Below are positions 11,595 to 24,500 of a DNA stretch of 64,000 bases, piece after piece (position 1 is the first letter of the stretch; each line of letters begins with the position of its first letter). The position numbers were made by a program, and so were the translations under genes. The notes below the pieces were generated by a model that was not told the origin of the DNA, made no database searches, and saw only the letters and a program-made list of their open reading frames with translations. This DNA is from Thelonectria olida (lineage: Eukaryota; Ascomycota; Sordariomycetes; Hypocreales; Nectriaceae), in contig JAGPYM010000014.1 of assembly GCA_020736575.1 (NCBI GenBank), positions 62,001 to 126,000 on the forward strand. Reading direction: 5' to 3'.

Positions 11595-13285
11595 CTTGCG
11601 CAAGGGGTTTCAGGGCGTCTTTTTTAAACAAATCAAAATAAAGCAAATTGCAGTCCACCTTGCAGGGGAGCTTGTGAACACCTTAAATACTTCAATCTTG
11701 TGATCTAGAGTCAGCCATGCTGACTGTACTCATACTGTGGCGTGAAGCTCAGGTGCGGCCTAGTCTCAAGGTGGTCATGATGTCACGAAGGGTTGCATTG
11801 TCTCACTCCGTCCAGAGCATCGCTTATTGGACCCCAATATTGAAGGTACTCGTCATGTTCAGATTGGGGACAAAACCTTAACTCGAGCTGACATGACTTA
11901 CGATACGTGCATGTCATTGTCAGCGGAAGGTACCGGTGATGTTCAGCAAAGTTCATATCAGGGAGTGTCAGCGCTAGAGGAGGACACAGATCACTCAAGG
12001 CGTTCAGTTGATTCTTTGACTTGTTCGAAGAGGACACGAGATGCGAACTGTTACACGGCGAATGAAAAGCTGTTGGCTCAGTCAAATGCCTGCCCGACCC
12101 GATGAAGGTGCGTAGGTCCTCCCTGGAACAGCCCAACTAACCGCATTCCATTCCATTCCATTCCAGTGACAGTCAGGTGTATGGAAGCGGTGTACAAATA
12201 CCCGTTCAGTACCATCCAACCATGCTACTTCTTAAGAACAATAACCAAACTGCAAGGGATCCTGGAGAGCATGATGGAACCACGCGCGCGAACCGAAAGC
12301 TCCACAAACGCGTGACGAGACGGTGCGATCTGCGCGAATGCCGCCCAATAGCGCAACTTTGTTGCGCGGACAGGGATGTCGATCCGAACCAATGCCAGCT
12401 TTCGAGGGCTGGGCTGGTCCCACACCCACCACACAATGCACAAGTTCGAGCACAGTTTGTCTAGGGTAGCTTGACTGAATATTTGCAAATTCGACGAGAT
12501 ATTAATTCCTTCATACCCAAGTACCTCGATTAAGTTTGTACCCCTTAAGGAATACTTTAATATTTTGCCATCGCGCTGAAGTGTCCTCTTTTTGTGCGGG
12601 CTGTTGCTATTTAGCTTATTCGTTTTTGTTAAAAGAACCACTCAACTGCAAATATTCTTTGACACCTCTCTGTTTACACGAGCTCTATCCGGGTCGATGA
12701 ATATCCATCCACTTAGAGAGATCGTAGCAAGAATACGCTCCAGTGTCTATTTGAGATAGAAGTTCATAACTGATAACGAACACTCATCAGTCGAGCAAAC
12801 TCGAACGTCATTTACCATCACCATAGAAGCAGCCTTAGAATGAAACATACTCTCCACTTAGCGAACACAAGGCTGCTCGTATCAAGCCTTAAATGATTCA
12901 AGGATTGTGCTAGGCCCCATGGAGAGCATTGATTAATCTTAATGTAAGGATGCTCCGACAGCCGACAGGCAACAGCGAGATTATGAAAATGGACCGGGGT
13001 GCTATCATCCCACATTCCGTCAACCGCCGCCCCTTGATCCATGGCCGCCAAGACTGTTTGAGGTGTGATCGACGGCACATATCCGAACGAAACTACAGAC
13101 CAACGGCACATGGTAGCGAAACTCAACAACTTCATATGTATATACATCTATCGCATGTTAAACACCTTAAAACGGGTCTAGTCTATATGTGTCAACCAAG
13201 AAGAAGAAGAATCGCACCACCACCCAGAAAATAGGACACCACCTGGTCCCCGTGTTTCACACTAGACCAGGTAGGCTGCAGCTGT
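11595..13285. other. Intergenic with ATTCC microrepeat
   Basis: No supported gene. Four tandem ATTCC units lie at about 12145-12164. Overlapping open frames on both strands near 11783-12640 lack domains. Confidence 0.5.
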
Positions 13286-13932
13286 CTAATTGGCCTCAGC
13301 GCCCTGAGCGCCGCACTTCTTCGAGCAGTAGTAAGTGAACTATAGATGATGGTGTTAGTCAAGTCTCACGTCAACCCTACGTTGGAGAGTCTCACCTCGT
13401 CACCACCAATGTGCCTTATGATACGTTAGCTTTTTGTGCATCTCTGCGAAAGAGGACATGTAACTTACCATGCGGCTGAGTTGCAGACGGTGCCATCCTA
13501 AGATGTAGTGTCAGTCCAGATTGTTTGACAGGTGCACACAGAATGTGACGTACAAAAGTGCAGTCGGGGCACTTGTCCCACTGCTTGTTACCGGTGTTGC
13601 GGCGACGGTAGTAGTCGCAGGCGCACTTGGTGGCGGCGCTGATTGTCGAGTTTGTCAGTCCTTGTTTCTCCTTGTTCTCGTGTACCCTCAACACTCACGG
13701 AAGAATCTCGTAGCTCTTGGCCCAGTTGTACGAGACGGACCAAGCAGTGCCGCCGATGGGACTCTCCCTGCGGTCACTAACACAGACGGCAGCGTTGTGC
13801 AGCTTTGCGTTGGCGCTGTGTGGGAGGCAGTGTTAGTAACGCGTTGCACGCAGGTTTTGATCAGGTTCTGGTCTGGAAGACTCACCCTTCAGCGGCGAGG
13901 GCCAGAAGGAAGGTGAAAGTGCTGAGCTGCAT
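13286..13932 (-). CDS. Small secreted cysteine-rich protein, six exons
   Basis: Reconstructed from splice sites; no single frame shows it. Exons on the minus strand: 13932-13886, 13815-13699, 13638-13554, 13497-13469, 13414-13396, 13339-13286, with introns of 54-70 nt, all GT-AG. The product is 116 residues: a signal peptide of about 19 residues (ending in Ala-Asn-Ala), then a mature chain of about 97 residues with eight cysteines, in order one alone, CxC, CPDC, one alone, and two near the C terminus. Trp and Tyr are frequent. The even cysteine number suggests four disulphides. Size and layout fit secreted effectors or antimicrobial proteins of plant- or insect-associated fungi, but I do not recognise a named family. 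A TATAAA on the minus strand at 14046-14041 lies about 110 nt before the ATG. Confidence 0.8.
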
Positions 13933-14040
13933 GTTGGCGGCTTGTGAAAGACTTGGAGATATTACTGAGTGAAGTGATTGAAGAATGAAGACTAAGTTGA
14001 TGATGACGAGGACTGGAAAGACGAGGCGTGAAAAGGACCA

Positions 14041-14046
14041 TTTATA
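14041..14046 (-). promoter_or_regulatory. TATA box of the six-exon secreted protein gene
   Basis: TATAAA on the minus strand about 110 nt upstream of the start at 13932. Confidence 0.45.
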
Positions 14047-14843
14047 TCTACCTATCTAGGTGGCACAAATGGCCCCCATAGCATTACCCCTTCGTCCGAC
14101 GATAGCTTCAAACCCGACCAAGACTCCACCGATAAGAATGGTGCCCGGTTTGTTACTGATTTCTGCTAATATTTGGAATCATGGCCTCAACGATTTCTAA
14201 GTTTTGGATAGTTTAATGAAAAACCAGGCGATCTGGTCCCATGACAGTATCAAAATGGAGTGATAGAGGCATGTTGTCAAACGACCTGCTCGAATGGGCC
14301 AGGATGATAGTTCCCCTCGACGACAATCATATTCGCATTTCCCGATACCGACCCGCGTGAATAGCTTCAACTGCCAATCCCCAAACTCTAAACAATGCAT
14401 TGGCTGGAGATTGCATGTTCTAGAATTCCTTTGGAAACCTTAGTATCCTCCCAGCAAACCTTATGAATTCATCCGTCGTCGTGGTTCGTGGACTTATTCC
14501 CTGGGGGCCTGTAATGTCAGTGTGTACGGCTTCATCTGGTTAGCCTCGACAAGGTTGGGTCGGCCGTCGGCTCGTCGGGTCCTCGTAGGGCTCGGTATGG
14601 CGGATATGAAAGCATGGCACTTGACCTCGTATCGCGAAGCGAAATAGGTACCGGCCCTGTTTTGCGCTTAGAGTGCTCACAAGGCGGGCAACAGTGGATA
14701 ACGCGAAACGCCCCAGCCATGCCGAATTGCCTAATGCAGAATCTCGGTATCGTAAACTACTGCGAAAGAGGGACATATCGTGAGATGGTGTGTGTAAGAG
14801 TGTAAGTCCTCATCACGATACCGTTGGTCCCAAGTTGAACGGG

Positions 14844-14851
14844 TATAAAAG
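14844..14851 (+). promoter_or_regulatory. TATA box of the 14929 secreted protein gene
   Basis: TATAAAAG lies 78 nt before the ATG at 14929, followed by a CT-rich leader with repeated CACTCT units. Confidence 0.6.
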
Positions 14852-14928
14852 CTGCCAAGAAGTCCTCATCACAACTCACTCTCACTCTCATTCCCCCTAC
14901 ATTCACTTCATACTCGCAATCATTCACC

Positions 14929-15956
14929 ATGATCTTCTCTGTGGCCCTTCTTGGCCTCTTCGCGGCCTCTGCCGCCAACGCCGCTCCCGTTGCGGAGACT
15001 ACCAACGAGCTTAACAGCACCAAGTGGACTCCTGACCACGTCCTTAAGCATGACGAAGTCATTCTCTATGGCGAAGACGGGCGCAGTAAGTTTCATCTTT
15101 TTCTCCCAAGTTTACTCGTCATAAAGTCAACCACCCGTGGCGGAAGTGCCACGAAACAGTCACTAACACTACATCAAACAATCAGTGGAAATTGTCCACG
15201 AGAGCGTCTTCACGAGCCTCTTTGAGGAAAAGGGCTTTGCGCTCGATGCCCCCGAGCCCGATCATCACTACCTGAACACGACTTCTAAGCGTGATGAGCC
15301 TTATACCGAGCTTAATGAGCGAGATGCTGCTCTTGACCCCCGCGGCTTTAGCTGTGGCGCGACGAACGCAGTCATCACTGATCGCACCGAAAACTTCATT
15401 GATTGGGATGTGCAGGTGAGTGTCTTCCTAAGTCATTATCCCTCTTCTGAATCACCATTCACTAACACTTTCTCAAGATGTCCCCCGTTGTCATTGGCAC
15501 CGGTAACGGCATCGACGTGTACGTCAGCCAGGGCTACTCTGTTTCCAACTCCATCAATGTGGGTGGAAGTGCCGACTGGGGCGTTGTCAAGGACAAGCTA
15601 AAGCTCTCTCTTGGTGTTGACTACACCCGAACCTGGACCACTCAGACCGTCATCAACATCAAGGGAACTGTCCCCAACGGTTACTCTGGTGTTATGATCA
15701 CCCGCCCCCTCAAGACCCGACGCTACGGTCGAACCATGCAGGGCTGCGTCGGCTCCATGAAGCAGACCGGTACCTTCATGGCTGATAGCTACAAGGAGGG
15801 CTCATACAACGGTGTCAAGTGGGTGTCTGGTGCCATTAGTAAGTTGCTCCGTCTACATCGAGTTCAGAAATCGCGATGCTGACAAGAATGATAGCCATGT
15901 GCACCAAGAAGCAGTTCCCTCTCAGCCGCTGCAACGGTGGCGGCTACTTCATCTAA
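14929..15956 (+). CDS. Secreted protein with Kex2-type propeptide, unknown family
   Basis: Exons 14929-15085, 15186-15415, 15478-15838 and 15895-15956 join in frame to 269 residues; all introns are GT-AG. The signal peptide covers about 18 residues (cut after Ala-Asn-Ala). A Lys-Arg pair near residue 87 is a likely Kex2 site separating a propeptide of about 70 residues from a mature chain of about 180. The mature part has four cysteines and alternates polar and hydrophobic residues with many Ser/Thr/Gly, suggesting a beta-rich fold. I cannot assign a family; a secreted effector or a beta-rich adhesin/pore-like protein are both possible and unproven. The TATA box at 14844 and short leader suggest inducible, strong expression. 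Confidence 0.8.
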
Positions 15957-16585
15957 GGGACCCATCAATGGCCAACTGACCGAGAGTCTTGAATCTTCGA
16001 ACAAGGCTCTCATTTCTGCCTGGAAAATGTCGGAAGACAAATCCACCCTCGCTTCTTCTTTCACTTACCACAATCAGATAGAAAGGACGTATTGGCTTCT
16101 GGATTAATGTCCTTGTACAAACTTGTCTATTGTATATATTTCTTCTGTTATTGATATTTAGGTGCTCTGAATAGACTACTGCTGATCGTCTCTATTTCGC
16201 ATGCACTGAGACAACACTGATGCCTGGGAAGAGGATTCATAACAGGTAGTCATAAGTACCTTAAGCCTACAGATAGTTCAAATGCTTGCTTGTGCATAGT
16301 ATAACGCATAATTCAACCCTCATTCAGTACATTAGTGCGCTAGGTGCGCAGATTTGGGGTGCTTGATCAACATTGCCCATACTAATACGCCAACTCCGTT
16401 TACACCGTGGCCCAGCTGATTAATTCGTCATACTTCGCACACCCCCGTCTGTTTCCTTTCCATGCAAGAATACACGCCTCGCCCTGAAAGTCCCCATTCC
16501 AAATTCAAACGAGAGAATACCGACTCTACTCTGGTTGCGCTGATCCAAGCCACCGACCGGGCTTGACTCCCATAGGTGAAGGCTA
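15957..16585. other. Convergent 3' region
   Basis: AT-rich sequence between two gene ends; nothing else recognised. Confidence 0.45.
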
Positions 16586-17535
16586 TTAGGCATCCAGGAG
16601 CTCAACATGATTGGGAGAAGGTTTGTACCGAGTCGTTTGCAGAATGATACTGGGGTGCTGAATGTTGAATAAGACAGCACATATCAACATGAGAGATGCA
16701 TCCAGGCAGTAGAGATAGGCTTCCGTTGTTTGTAGCACGCTGTCCTGTCCAGCTGCGAACTCTGCAACTCGGAAGATTGATCGGACCATGATCAGAAACG
16801 AAACTGCGTATAATACCAACAGGTAACGCTTCCAAGGAAGAACGGTTTCCAAACTGGCAGTAGTCGGGTGGCGGACGATTCGGATGTGGAAAATGGAGAT
16901 GGCTGCAATAAAAAGTCCAAAGAATAGAATCTGGATGCCTAGGCCAACAAGGACGAGGTTTTGGCCACGATTGAGAGCATCGACGCTGTCGGCATTGGCA
17001 GCCATTACACCACCTAGTGATAGTGAGCGAGTGAACGAAGCTAGACGAGTGGTCAACTTACCACCGGCCTGGACTAAGAAAGAGAGGACATCTCCGAGGA
17101 CAAATATCTTGGTCAACCAGGTAGTGCGAATTATGGAGAGTCGTTCAGCTTCTAGGACACGAATGAGTCGGCCCAGTATCATATAAATCGATGCTGCGAA
17201 AAGAGCTGGGGCTACTAGGAGTAGGAGTGTCTGAATAATGAATGGGACGTCGGTCCAGTCGGGGGTTTGGTTTGCATTGACAGCACGGGCAGCATAACCG
17301 CCAAATTCAACTATGACAGAAGGTTAGATGGGTTGCAAATGGACTGAGGAGAATTCTAAGGGATAAACGCACAGAGGACTCCGATGAAGAACGAGGTAAA
17401 GTACCACGTGCGGTGCTTGAAGATCTGGAAGGCATGCATAATACCGGAGAGACCAAAAAGCACAGCAAATATGACGGCAGCGGCAAGTGAAGGGTCATAG
17501 TGGTAGCGCTTGAAAGTGTGTCCTTCGACGGCCAT
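16586..17535 (-). CDS. RTA1-like seven-transmembrane protein
   Basis: Exons on the minus strand: 17535-17373, 17310-17062, 17013-16586; introns 62 and 48 nt; 279 residues. The 48-nt intron is a multiple of three without a stop, so the frame reads through it, but removing it restores the family's Gly-rich QAGGG motif. The product has about seven hydrophobic helices and the RTA1 features: an early Tyr-rich N terminus, GDxxSFxxQ, and a late RSIFR...E pair before an FNxxHP motif. The family (RTA1/RTM1/RSB1) is linked to stress resistance and sphingoid base or lipid export at the plasma membrane. Substrate here is unknown. Confidence 0.88.
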
Positions 17536-18854
17536 GGTGAATGTTCAGTTATCTCAGCGACTGAGATCTCGGAGGATGCTGACTTGGTCTTTCGGCGTGG
17601 TTCTATCTGGCCGTGATATTTTAGAGACATGGTGCGTAGAAGGTATATATGTGCTGTCTTTTGTGAATTCCTTCAGATTGTTTCAATTTTCAAATCGTAT
17701 CCCCCGTATCTTGCTCCTTTTCTGCTTGATCTTGCGTGGCCGCCGTGGCTCTTCCGCATATTGGCGCCCGTCGCGGATTACTGCTCAGCCTCAAAGTCCG
17801 CACCAATTTCAACATCCCCTGTCGTAACTCGTAAACGATCGGACCAATTAACAACCAGAACAAGTCCCAGAAGACCCAGATCAGATCGGTCAATCGGCGC
17901 CGATGCCACCGATTGACTGGCATTGTTGGGCTTAGTACGGCAATTCGGACTCTCCAGCTCTCCGACGACATCAGCAAGTGAGGCCGCCCATTGGAATACG
18001 CGCATGGATGCATCAGACCAGGGATAAAATCTGCATTTTGGCGAGAAATAAACTAATGATTCAAGGTTATAGTAACTTCCGCTGACATGAGAACGACACG
18101 TCATGGTTGAAGTATTGTATCTGATAAAGTTGACCTAAACGACTCTTGAATCAGGCTATCAAGACGCTTTCATGCTGTTAGCACTTTGCCGTAGTTGCAT
18201 CCCGAATGAACCATCGTATTCTTGCGGACTGGCATGGCTTCCGATCCATTGCGACCCAATAATAACTGCAGGGCTACGGCATGCACGTGCCGGTAAGGCA
18301 GCACACGAAATGGCGGAGAATGGGATGAGTCTGCTACATCCTAGCTCTACCCTTGCTACTCCTACGAATCCTTCCTTGTTTACTAACTTCACTGATTTGC
18401 TAATTATTGCTGACTCTCGTCAGACACGACTCACTTCTGTGTTACCGTGCATAACTACGTTGCTTCCAGTTGCCATGGTCAACCGTCAGCTGCAGCAGGG
18501 CATAGGAGCCGAGAGAGCTACAGTTTAGCTCTTGGACTTACTGGTACTTGTTTATAGGGTCATGCTCTCCTGCCTTCGCATGGAAATCATCACACGACAT
18601 CCAGCTTATCAAGGATCGGATGAGCTCGTCATAACAACCTCAGTCAGCTTGCCTGCCAGGAAATCGAGCAAGTTAAGACTTCAGACCAGTCGTGGCCGAG
18701 TCACCGTGCAGCACAGTCAGGGTTGTCAGAGATGATTGATGGTATATCCAACTGTCCCTGCTGTCTCTAATTTAGGACGCACATGCAGAGATAGATAACA
18801 ACTCCTCCGCCGCTCGCACTGATTTCCAGGAACCTCACCCATAGCTCCCCCTTT
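17536..18854. other. Intergenic, nothing recognised
   Basis: Promoter side of the RTA1-like gene and 3' side of the HET gene. Short frames only. Confidence 0.45.
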
Positions 18855-21307
18855 CTAGGCGAAGTCGAATTCAAACTCAACAGCGTCGTCGAAGTAGAAG
18901 CACCGGCCTTCATCCCCTCTGAAAAGCCCAACCCGCCGCTTCTGACTTCCATTTGACCCCTCAATGTCTTCCATGAGGATCCCATATGCGATTTGATCTC
19001 CATGAGTCACCAACGAGTAATCTAGAGGTTTCGTCCCAAGACTCCGTTTTCCCTTTCTATCCCCAATACTCGCAATCAGTAAGCAATCAAGTATTTTGGG
19101 AGTTGACTGGTAGTCTTCAGCAAAGTCCCACATCCTACGTCGAACGGATTCCCTTAGCCCAGGAGGTGGCCCCTTCACGAAATCATCAAACACGGCATCT
19201 CCAATTCGTCCTGTGAGAACCGAGCGAATTGGATCTTCGGAAGTGTATGTGCCTGCTGAACGATCCCAAATCTTTATGTCATAACATGAAGAGGTTTGCG
19301 ACCGGCCTTCCCAACCGGATCCCTTGGTTGGAATAACGACAACTCTTTTCACAAGGCCTTGGACTCTCAGGCACCCCCCTGCCAGTCTACCGAAGACATC
19401 AGTTTCTGGTGTTTTGGTGACTTTGAGATGAGTGGTAATATCATCCATATGGTTAATCTTGCCGAGATAGAGTGCATGCCACAGAATCTCGAACCGAATT
19501 GCGCCGTCAAATGAAAGCCACGACCAAGATGGAAGATTTGTAATTCTCCCGCGCTCGTATAATGGACCAAACCTTTGCACTTCTTCTGCAGATCTTTCGT
19601 GACGACGGACAGTGCTCCAGAGAAGGTCCACAATGAGAAAATCGGACCATAAACCGACAAAGTAGTCCCCGCTGATTAGCAAACTCTGCTCTCTTATCGA
19701 GTGAATGGCAAGAGGCTTATCCTCCAGGACAGACAAGACTCTTGCAGAGTAATTCTCTGCGATCCAAGGCCACTTGTAGCTCCAGCTCGAACTGGAGCCC
19801 GCACTCATCGTCAAGGTGCCAGTTGTGTCTGCCTCCAATGAGGACAGGTTGTTTTGAAGCCCTACAGCAGCAAAGTATTCTTGAGGAGAAGGTTCGCCAG
19901 CTGCCTGGGGTGACTCCTGACAAACCCAATATGGCTGGAATATTGAAAAGAGAATTGTTCGCCTTGAGAGAATCACTTCTTGGAAGGTCCATCCTCTTGA
20001 GTGCCATGTCTCCAGGGTCTTGGCGCTCTTGGTTTTCCCCTTCCTCGATGTTACCATGCTGGAAGAGTTGAGAAATCCACGCCCCCCCTCGTTCCATTGT
20101 ACTTCTGCCATTTCGCCGTTAGGCAGGGGGAAAGGGGCCGTGAAACACGGATTCTCTCTCGGCTGCAGAAACCCGTTGTCTGAACCACTCGCATTGGAGG
20201 CAGCGATTGTCAAATAACCGTTCGCATATATGTGGCCCATTGCCTCAATCTCAGAGAGCTTGTCTTTTTGATCATCCTGGATGATGCATAAAGCGTCGAC
20301 CCAGAGATATGGTATGTCTAATTTGCGACAGAAAACAACTGCATCGCTGATTGTCTTTGGTAAGCTGGAGAAGCCAACTCGCTCTTCATGTCTTATCAGG
20401 TTCGAACTCAAGGTTTTTAGCTGACGATGTTCTTTTGGATTGCCCCAGCAATAGCTCAACGCAGCGTAGCGTGGGAACCCGTGTATCGTGCTCGTTTGAA
20501 TGAGTCTGATATCTGTCCCGAGCGAATGATCCCGGAGGTCGAGGACCCTCTTCGGAGCTCTTGCAGTTGCGTTTAGAGCCCTACAATTGTGGTTATCGTC
20601 GCAATCAGAAATACAGCGGCGGATAAAGGCAAAGGTAGCATCTGATGATGTATCCCAAAGACTTGGTCGTCGAGGAATAAAGGCGGCAGCAGGGGAATCT
20701 TTGGAATACAATTAACATGGTCCCTATCGAAGGTTGCAGAAAACTCACCCAGCTCAGCAAAGAGCTTTAGGCTTACGCTTGGCAGAACCCCGGTGTGGAG
20801 ATCTACGCTGCTGACCTCTACATCAGATGGGCTGTACTCAAAGATTAATCTGAATTCAATGCCATTGTAATTGCGAAGGCTCATGAGAGAGTTCCAAACG
20901 CGATCAACGGAGCCTGGCCCTGCTCGGACCAGAGCTTGATCAGGAACTCGACTAACGGAGTAGCTACCGGCTCCTCTGGACCGGGACATGTCCAATAAAT
21001 GTCTGATCACAATATCACACATAGGACACTCCCTGGGATTTAGTTCTGATATGGTACCTTCGAAGACAAGGCATGGAGTGTGTCGCCAAATGCGGCGGAG
21101 GTTTCGGCGCCATCGCGAAGAGGCCCAAGGATCGGCACGACCAACCAGTGAAAACTGGCGCCATTTTGTTGAGAAGACGTTTTTGCAGTTGTCGCACAGC
21201 TCAGCCTGCATTGCTCTAAAGAGGGATGTGGCCTTGTCGTTGTAGATGCTTTGAGGAATGAAGTATTGACGAAGCCCCAGCGAACTTGTGTAATAATTTG
21301 CTGACAT
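18855..21307 (-). CDS. HET-domain protein
   Basis: Exons 21307-20749 and 20698-18855 (intron 50 nt) give about 800 residues. The N-terminal ~185 residues include a CDNC...CPMC cysteine arrangement, as in many HET proteins. The HET domain starts near residue 263 with AALSYCWG and continues through the LWVDALCIIQDD motif, an IYANGYLTIAA segment and a later RGWTFQE motif. The C-terminal part is the usual variable tail. HET domains mediate vegetative incompatibility and cell death after non-self recognition in ascomycetes. The start is uncertain: an ATG at 21213 in the same frame, just before the first CxxC, is an alternative. Confidence 0.9.
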
Positions 21308-21902
21308 CTGCTGTTGCCTGACAAAACAATTTGAACCGAAGTTGGCCCGGCCCGTCAATTTGGTTCTAGCAATAGACGTTGTCTTATGCTAGGATATCTA
21401 GACATCTTCGTTGATATGACCCCCCGTTATTATGGTCTATAGCATCTCTTCCCCATAGAAGATTTATTTGGCACTATAACACTATAACAGGTCAGTCAAC
21501 CATCGGCAAATGCTTAGTCTAGGCAATTGAATTGAACGGCTTTGTCCTCTCTGTATCTAGCACTTCAGGCTACCCTATGGAACACCAGATCCCAAGCCTC
21601 ATCGGAGGCTATTCAAGCATTCCCATTTTTAAGGAACAAAGAAAAAAGCCGACTTTCATCTCACCAAACCACTCCCGCCAGCACCGGGTAAGCGTTTTCC
21701 CTCGCCTCAAGATCCATGTGCACTAACAACCCACCAAAGGCGGGGAATGGCAGGGGAAGGCGGGGAAGCTCACGGAGCAAGGGCAAGGACTCAATCATGT
21801 CATTTTCCGAGAATGAAGTTTGTCTGGAGGTGAGTGTCCGATCTAGTGGGCCATTCTGACTCCGAAAAACCCCAGGCAGGGCCCTTCCATCGATCATGCA
21901 TC
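21308..21902. other. Divergent promoter region
   Basis: Separates the HET gene (minus) from the Zn2Cys6 gene (plus). No coding signal or defined site identified. Confidence 0.4.
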
Positions 21903-24500
21903 ATGTCCAGTCATGATCGAGGAGAAGCGCCGCCAGAGTTCGGGAGGAATGCCCGTCTGCCACTTCCATTGCGCCCTGCGCAAAGTGGGAGGTCGACAGG
22001 GCCAATATCGCCTATGAGCTGTCGTTCATGTCGCCAAAGAAAGGTTGGCTGAGTGTTCCGCCTGACGACCCTCTAAGACACAACTATTGATGTATTTCCA
22101 GTCCAAATGTTCTCGCCGAGTCCCAATATGCGAGTCTTGCCAACGGCATGGCTTTCAATGCGTCTACGGTAAAAACACTCCGAGAGACTCTCACCATTGG
22201 AAACCACAACTAACCCAAGCCCACGCTGCTATAGACGCTGTACCCAAAAAAAGGGTTCCAAACTCACATTTGGTCAAAGACTTGCTCCATCGAGTACATA
22301 GTCTTGAACAAGAAAAGTCTGCAGAACGAATATCGCCAACAAGCGAGCAAAGTGCAGGAACAAACATCCCATCACCGCGAGAGGACGCTTCAACCTACAC
22401 CCAACCAATCGCCACTAAGACTGGAGTCTCTTCTGTCAATATCGGAACCTCAATCACACCTCGGGCTAGGACTGCTTCGATTAATGTTGGGCCTGACATC
22501 CCCACGCGCCGAGAGATGCTCGCCGCATTTTTCGCACATATTCATGGGAATCCTTATACTTTCGTGCATGAAAGGACCTTGCGGAAAGTAGTCTTAAACT
22601 CACAAGTGTCGAACACTTTCTTGTACGCCTTGTGCGCCCTATGCACATGGTAAGTACCATGCTAATTTCATTTGAGCTCTGCTGAGTTTGATCTCGCGTT
22701 AGTTACACTACCCATGTGGACCAAGACATGATGCAACAGCGGGCAGAACATTATCTGGAGCTCTCCGAGTCCCCTTCTCCTTCAGTTGACTTCTCAATAG
22801 AGGGAATTCAAGTGTATATCATGCAAATCCTTTGTCTTGTTTGCTTGGGCCGAGGTGCCCGTGCTTGGATGAAAGTCGGCGCTGCCATTCGTATCGTCCA
22901 AGGCCTAGAGCTGCACATGGAACCATTTAAAAGCCACGAGTTGCCGACTCAGCAAGATTTGGTGCGATTATGCGTTCACACGCTTTACACCATGGATCGC
23001 TTCAGCGTCTGCGGGTCAAACCGTCCCATGATGTTCTCAGATGAGACGCTTCGAGCTCTGCGATTGCCTTCTTCGGACGAGATTTCTGACGAACCAAACG
23101 CTATCATCAGGCCAACTCCAAAATTCAGCGAGCTTTGGATATCCGGAGGCCGCCAAAGCCAGAGACAAGCTGTTCTTCACATGTTCACAAATATTGTCGT
23201 CCTTCTAGGCAAATGCAACCAGTACCTCCAGACTGGGGGCGTTCAGGGCGATAGTCATTTCCCTTGGCATCCCATGTCCAACCTTTCTGGTCTTGTCAGT
23301 GAGTTGGGGAAGTGGAAGGACAAAGTGGAAGCAGAGATAAGGCCCCACGATCTCGATATTTCCCAGACCACGTCAGTTAATCGATTTTACCTGAGTTGGT
23401 TCATCTATCACGCGATATTTGTTCGCCTGTATCGGCAATTTCTTCCGCTCATATCAGGATCAAGGATCTCAGATGACTTATCAGATCCTTGGCAACAAGA
23501 GACATCGAGGAAATGCGTGGAACATGCAGTCAAAATGTCCGAGATGTGTGACCAGGCCCATGCTCATGGATACTCTTGGCCGTACTTTACGTCGTGAGTG
23601 ACCCGTTTCCTAACAGCAGTCTGGATGACGCTGATTCTCCATCAAGGTTTTGTCTCGGGACTGCCTGTACTGTCCTAATTCATTCTGCTTACTACGAGTA
23701 CGCTGCGGCCTACAAAGCTCACTTGGAAAATATTGTTGAGAAGATCTTGGACATGAGACGTTGCAGTCATCTCGTGGACTATCAGGTAAAGAAGAAGTGC
23801 CCCCATGGATCCTTTGAACGGATAAGCTTATGACTACATCTAGTGTGAGATGTTGCGCAAAATGCATAGTTTGCATGCATCGATGGTGCGGAACTACCGG
23901 TCTGGCACTCTTGTGACGACAAATCTTCACTTGACACAGTTTTACAAACGTTACCCCGAAGGAGAGTTCGACCAAGCTCACATCCCGTTTTCCACGTTGG
24001 GTAATTGGATGGACCCAGGGTCTGTCTCATGCCCTTTGACGTATGCGATACCATGTTTACTAAGAATAATCACAGTCTTGACGGCCCCGATGATCTCTTT
24101 GCCATCGGTGCACTTCCTCAACGGCTGAGCTCCTTGCGTGGAACGTCGTACACATATTTCGAACTACCAGATGACCAACCTCAGTTGTCGAGACAAATGG
24201 ATCCGTCCCTGAACTTTCAGTCAACCACTACGTCTGCATCTTTCCTTGACGAGGGCCAGATTTATTCGCCTTCACTCATGAGCGCACTTGATGGGTATTT
24301 CGAGTTTGAGGCAGCGTCGGCATCTCAAGGCGTCCCAGAGAGCATGCAGACAGAATCTGATGCAGATATCGGTCAAAACCTCATAAATTCGGTATGTTCA
24401 AGTCAGAACGACTTGATTCTCGCAAGCTACCTCGACTAACTATCCTATCTAGGTTCTCCAACAAGTTTCTGAAGATGCATACAGGGGTTTGGAGTTCTAA
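21903..24500 (+). CDS. Zn2Cys6 fungal transcription factor
   Basis: Seven exons: 21903-22043, 22102-22649, 22703-23593, 23647-23785, 23844-24019, 24076-24391, 24453-24500; 752 residues. The binuclear zinc cluster (about residues 39-66, spacing C2C6C6C2C7C) is created by joining exons 1 and 2. The fungal-specific TF domain occupies the middle (LCLVCLGRGARAW, later TLYTMDRF). The C terminus is acidic and Ser-rich, a likely activation region. The intron at 24020 uses a GTCTGT donor and has a TACTAAG branch site; it is needed to keep the frame. It lies directly before a quinate-repressor-like gene, so it may control that cluster. It does not look like qa-1F/QutA, which carries an AROM-derived body. 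Confidence 0.88.

Noticed and set aside
12145..12164. ATTCC x4 as a possible CRISPR or satellite seed
   Set aside because: Only four five-base units, no spacers; a simple microsatellite.
11783..12641. Frames of about 75-140 residues on both strands
   Set aside because: Mutually antisense, without domain or consistent splicing.
17690..18528. Frames of about 107-118 residues on both strands
   Set aside because: Overlap each other in opposite directions and carry no features; promoter side of the RTA1-like gene.
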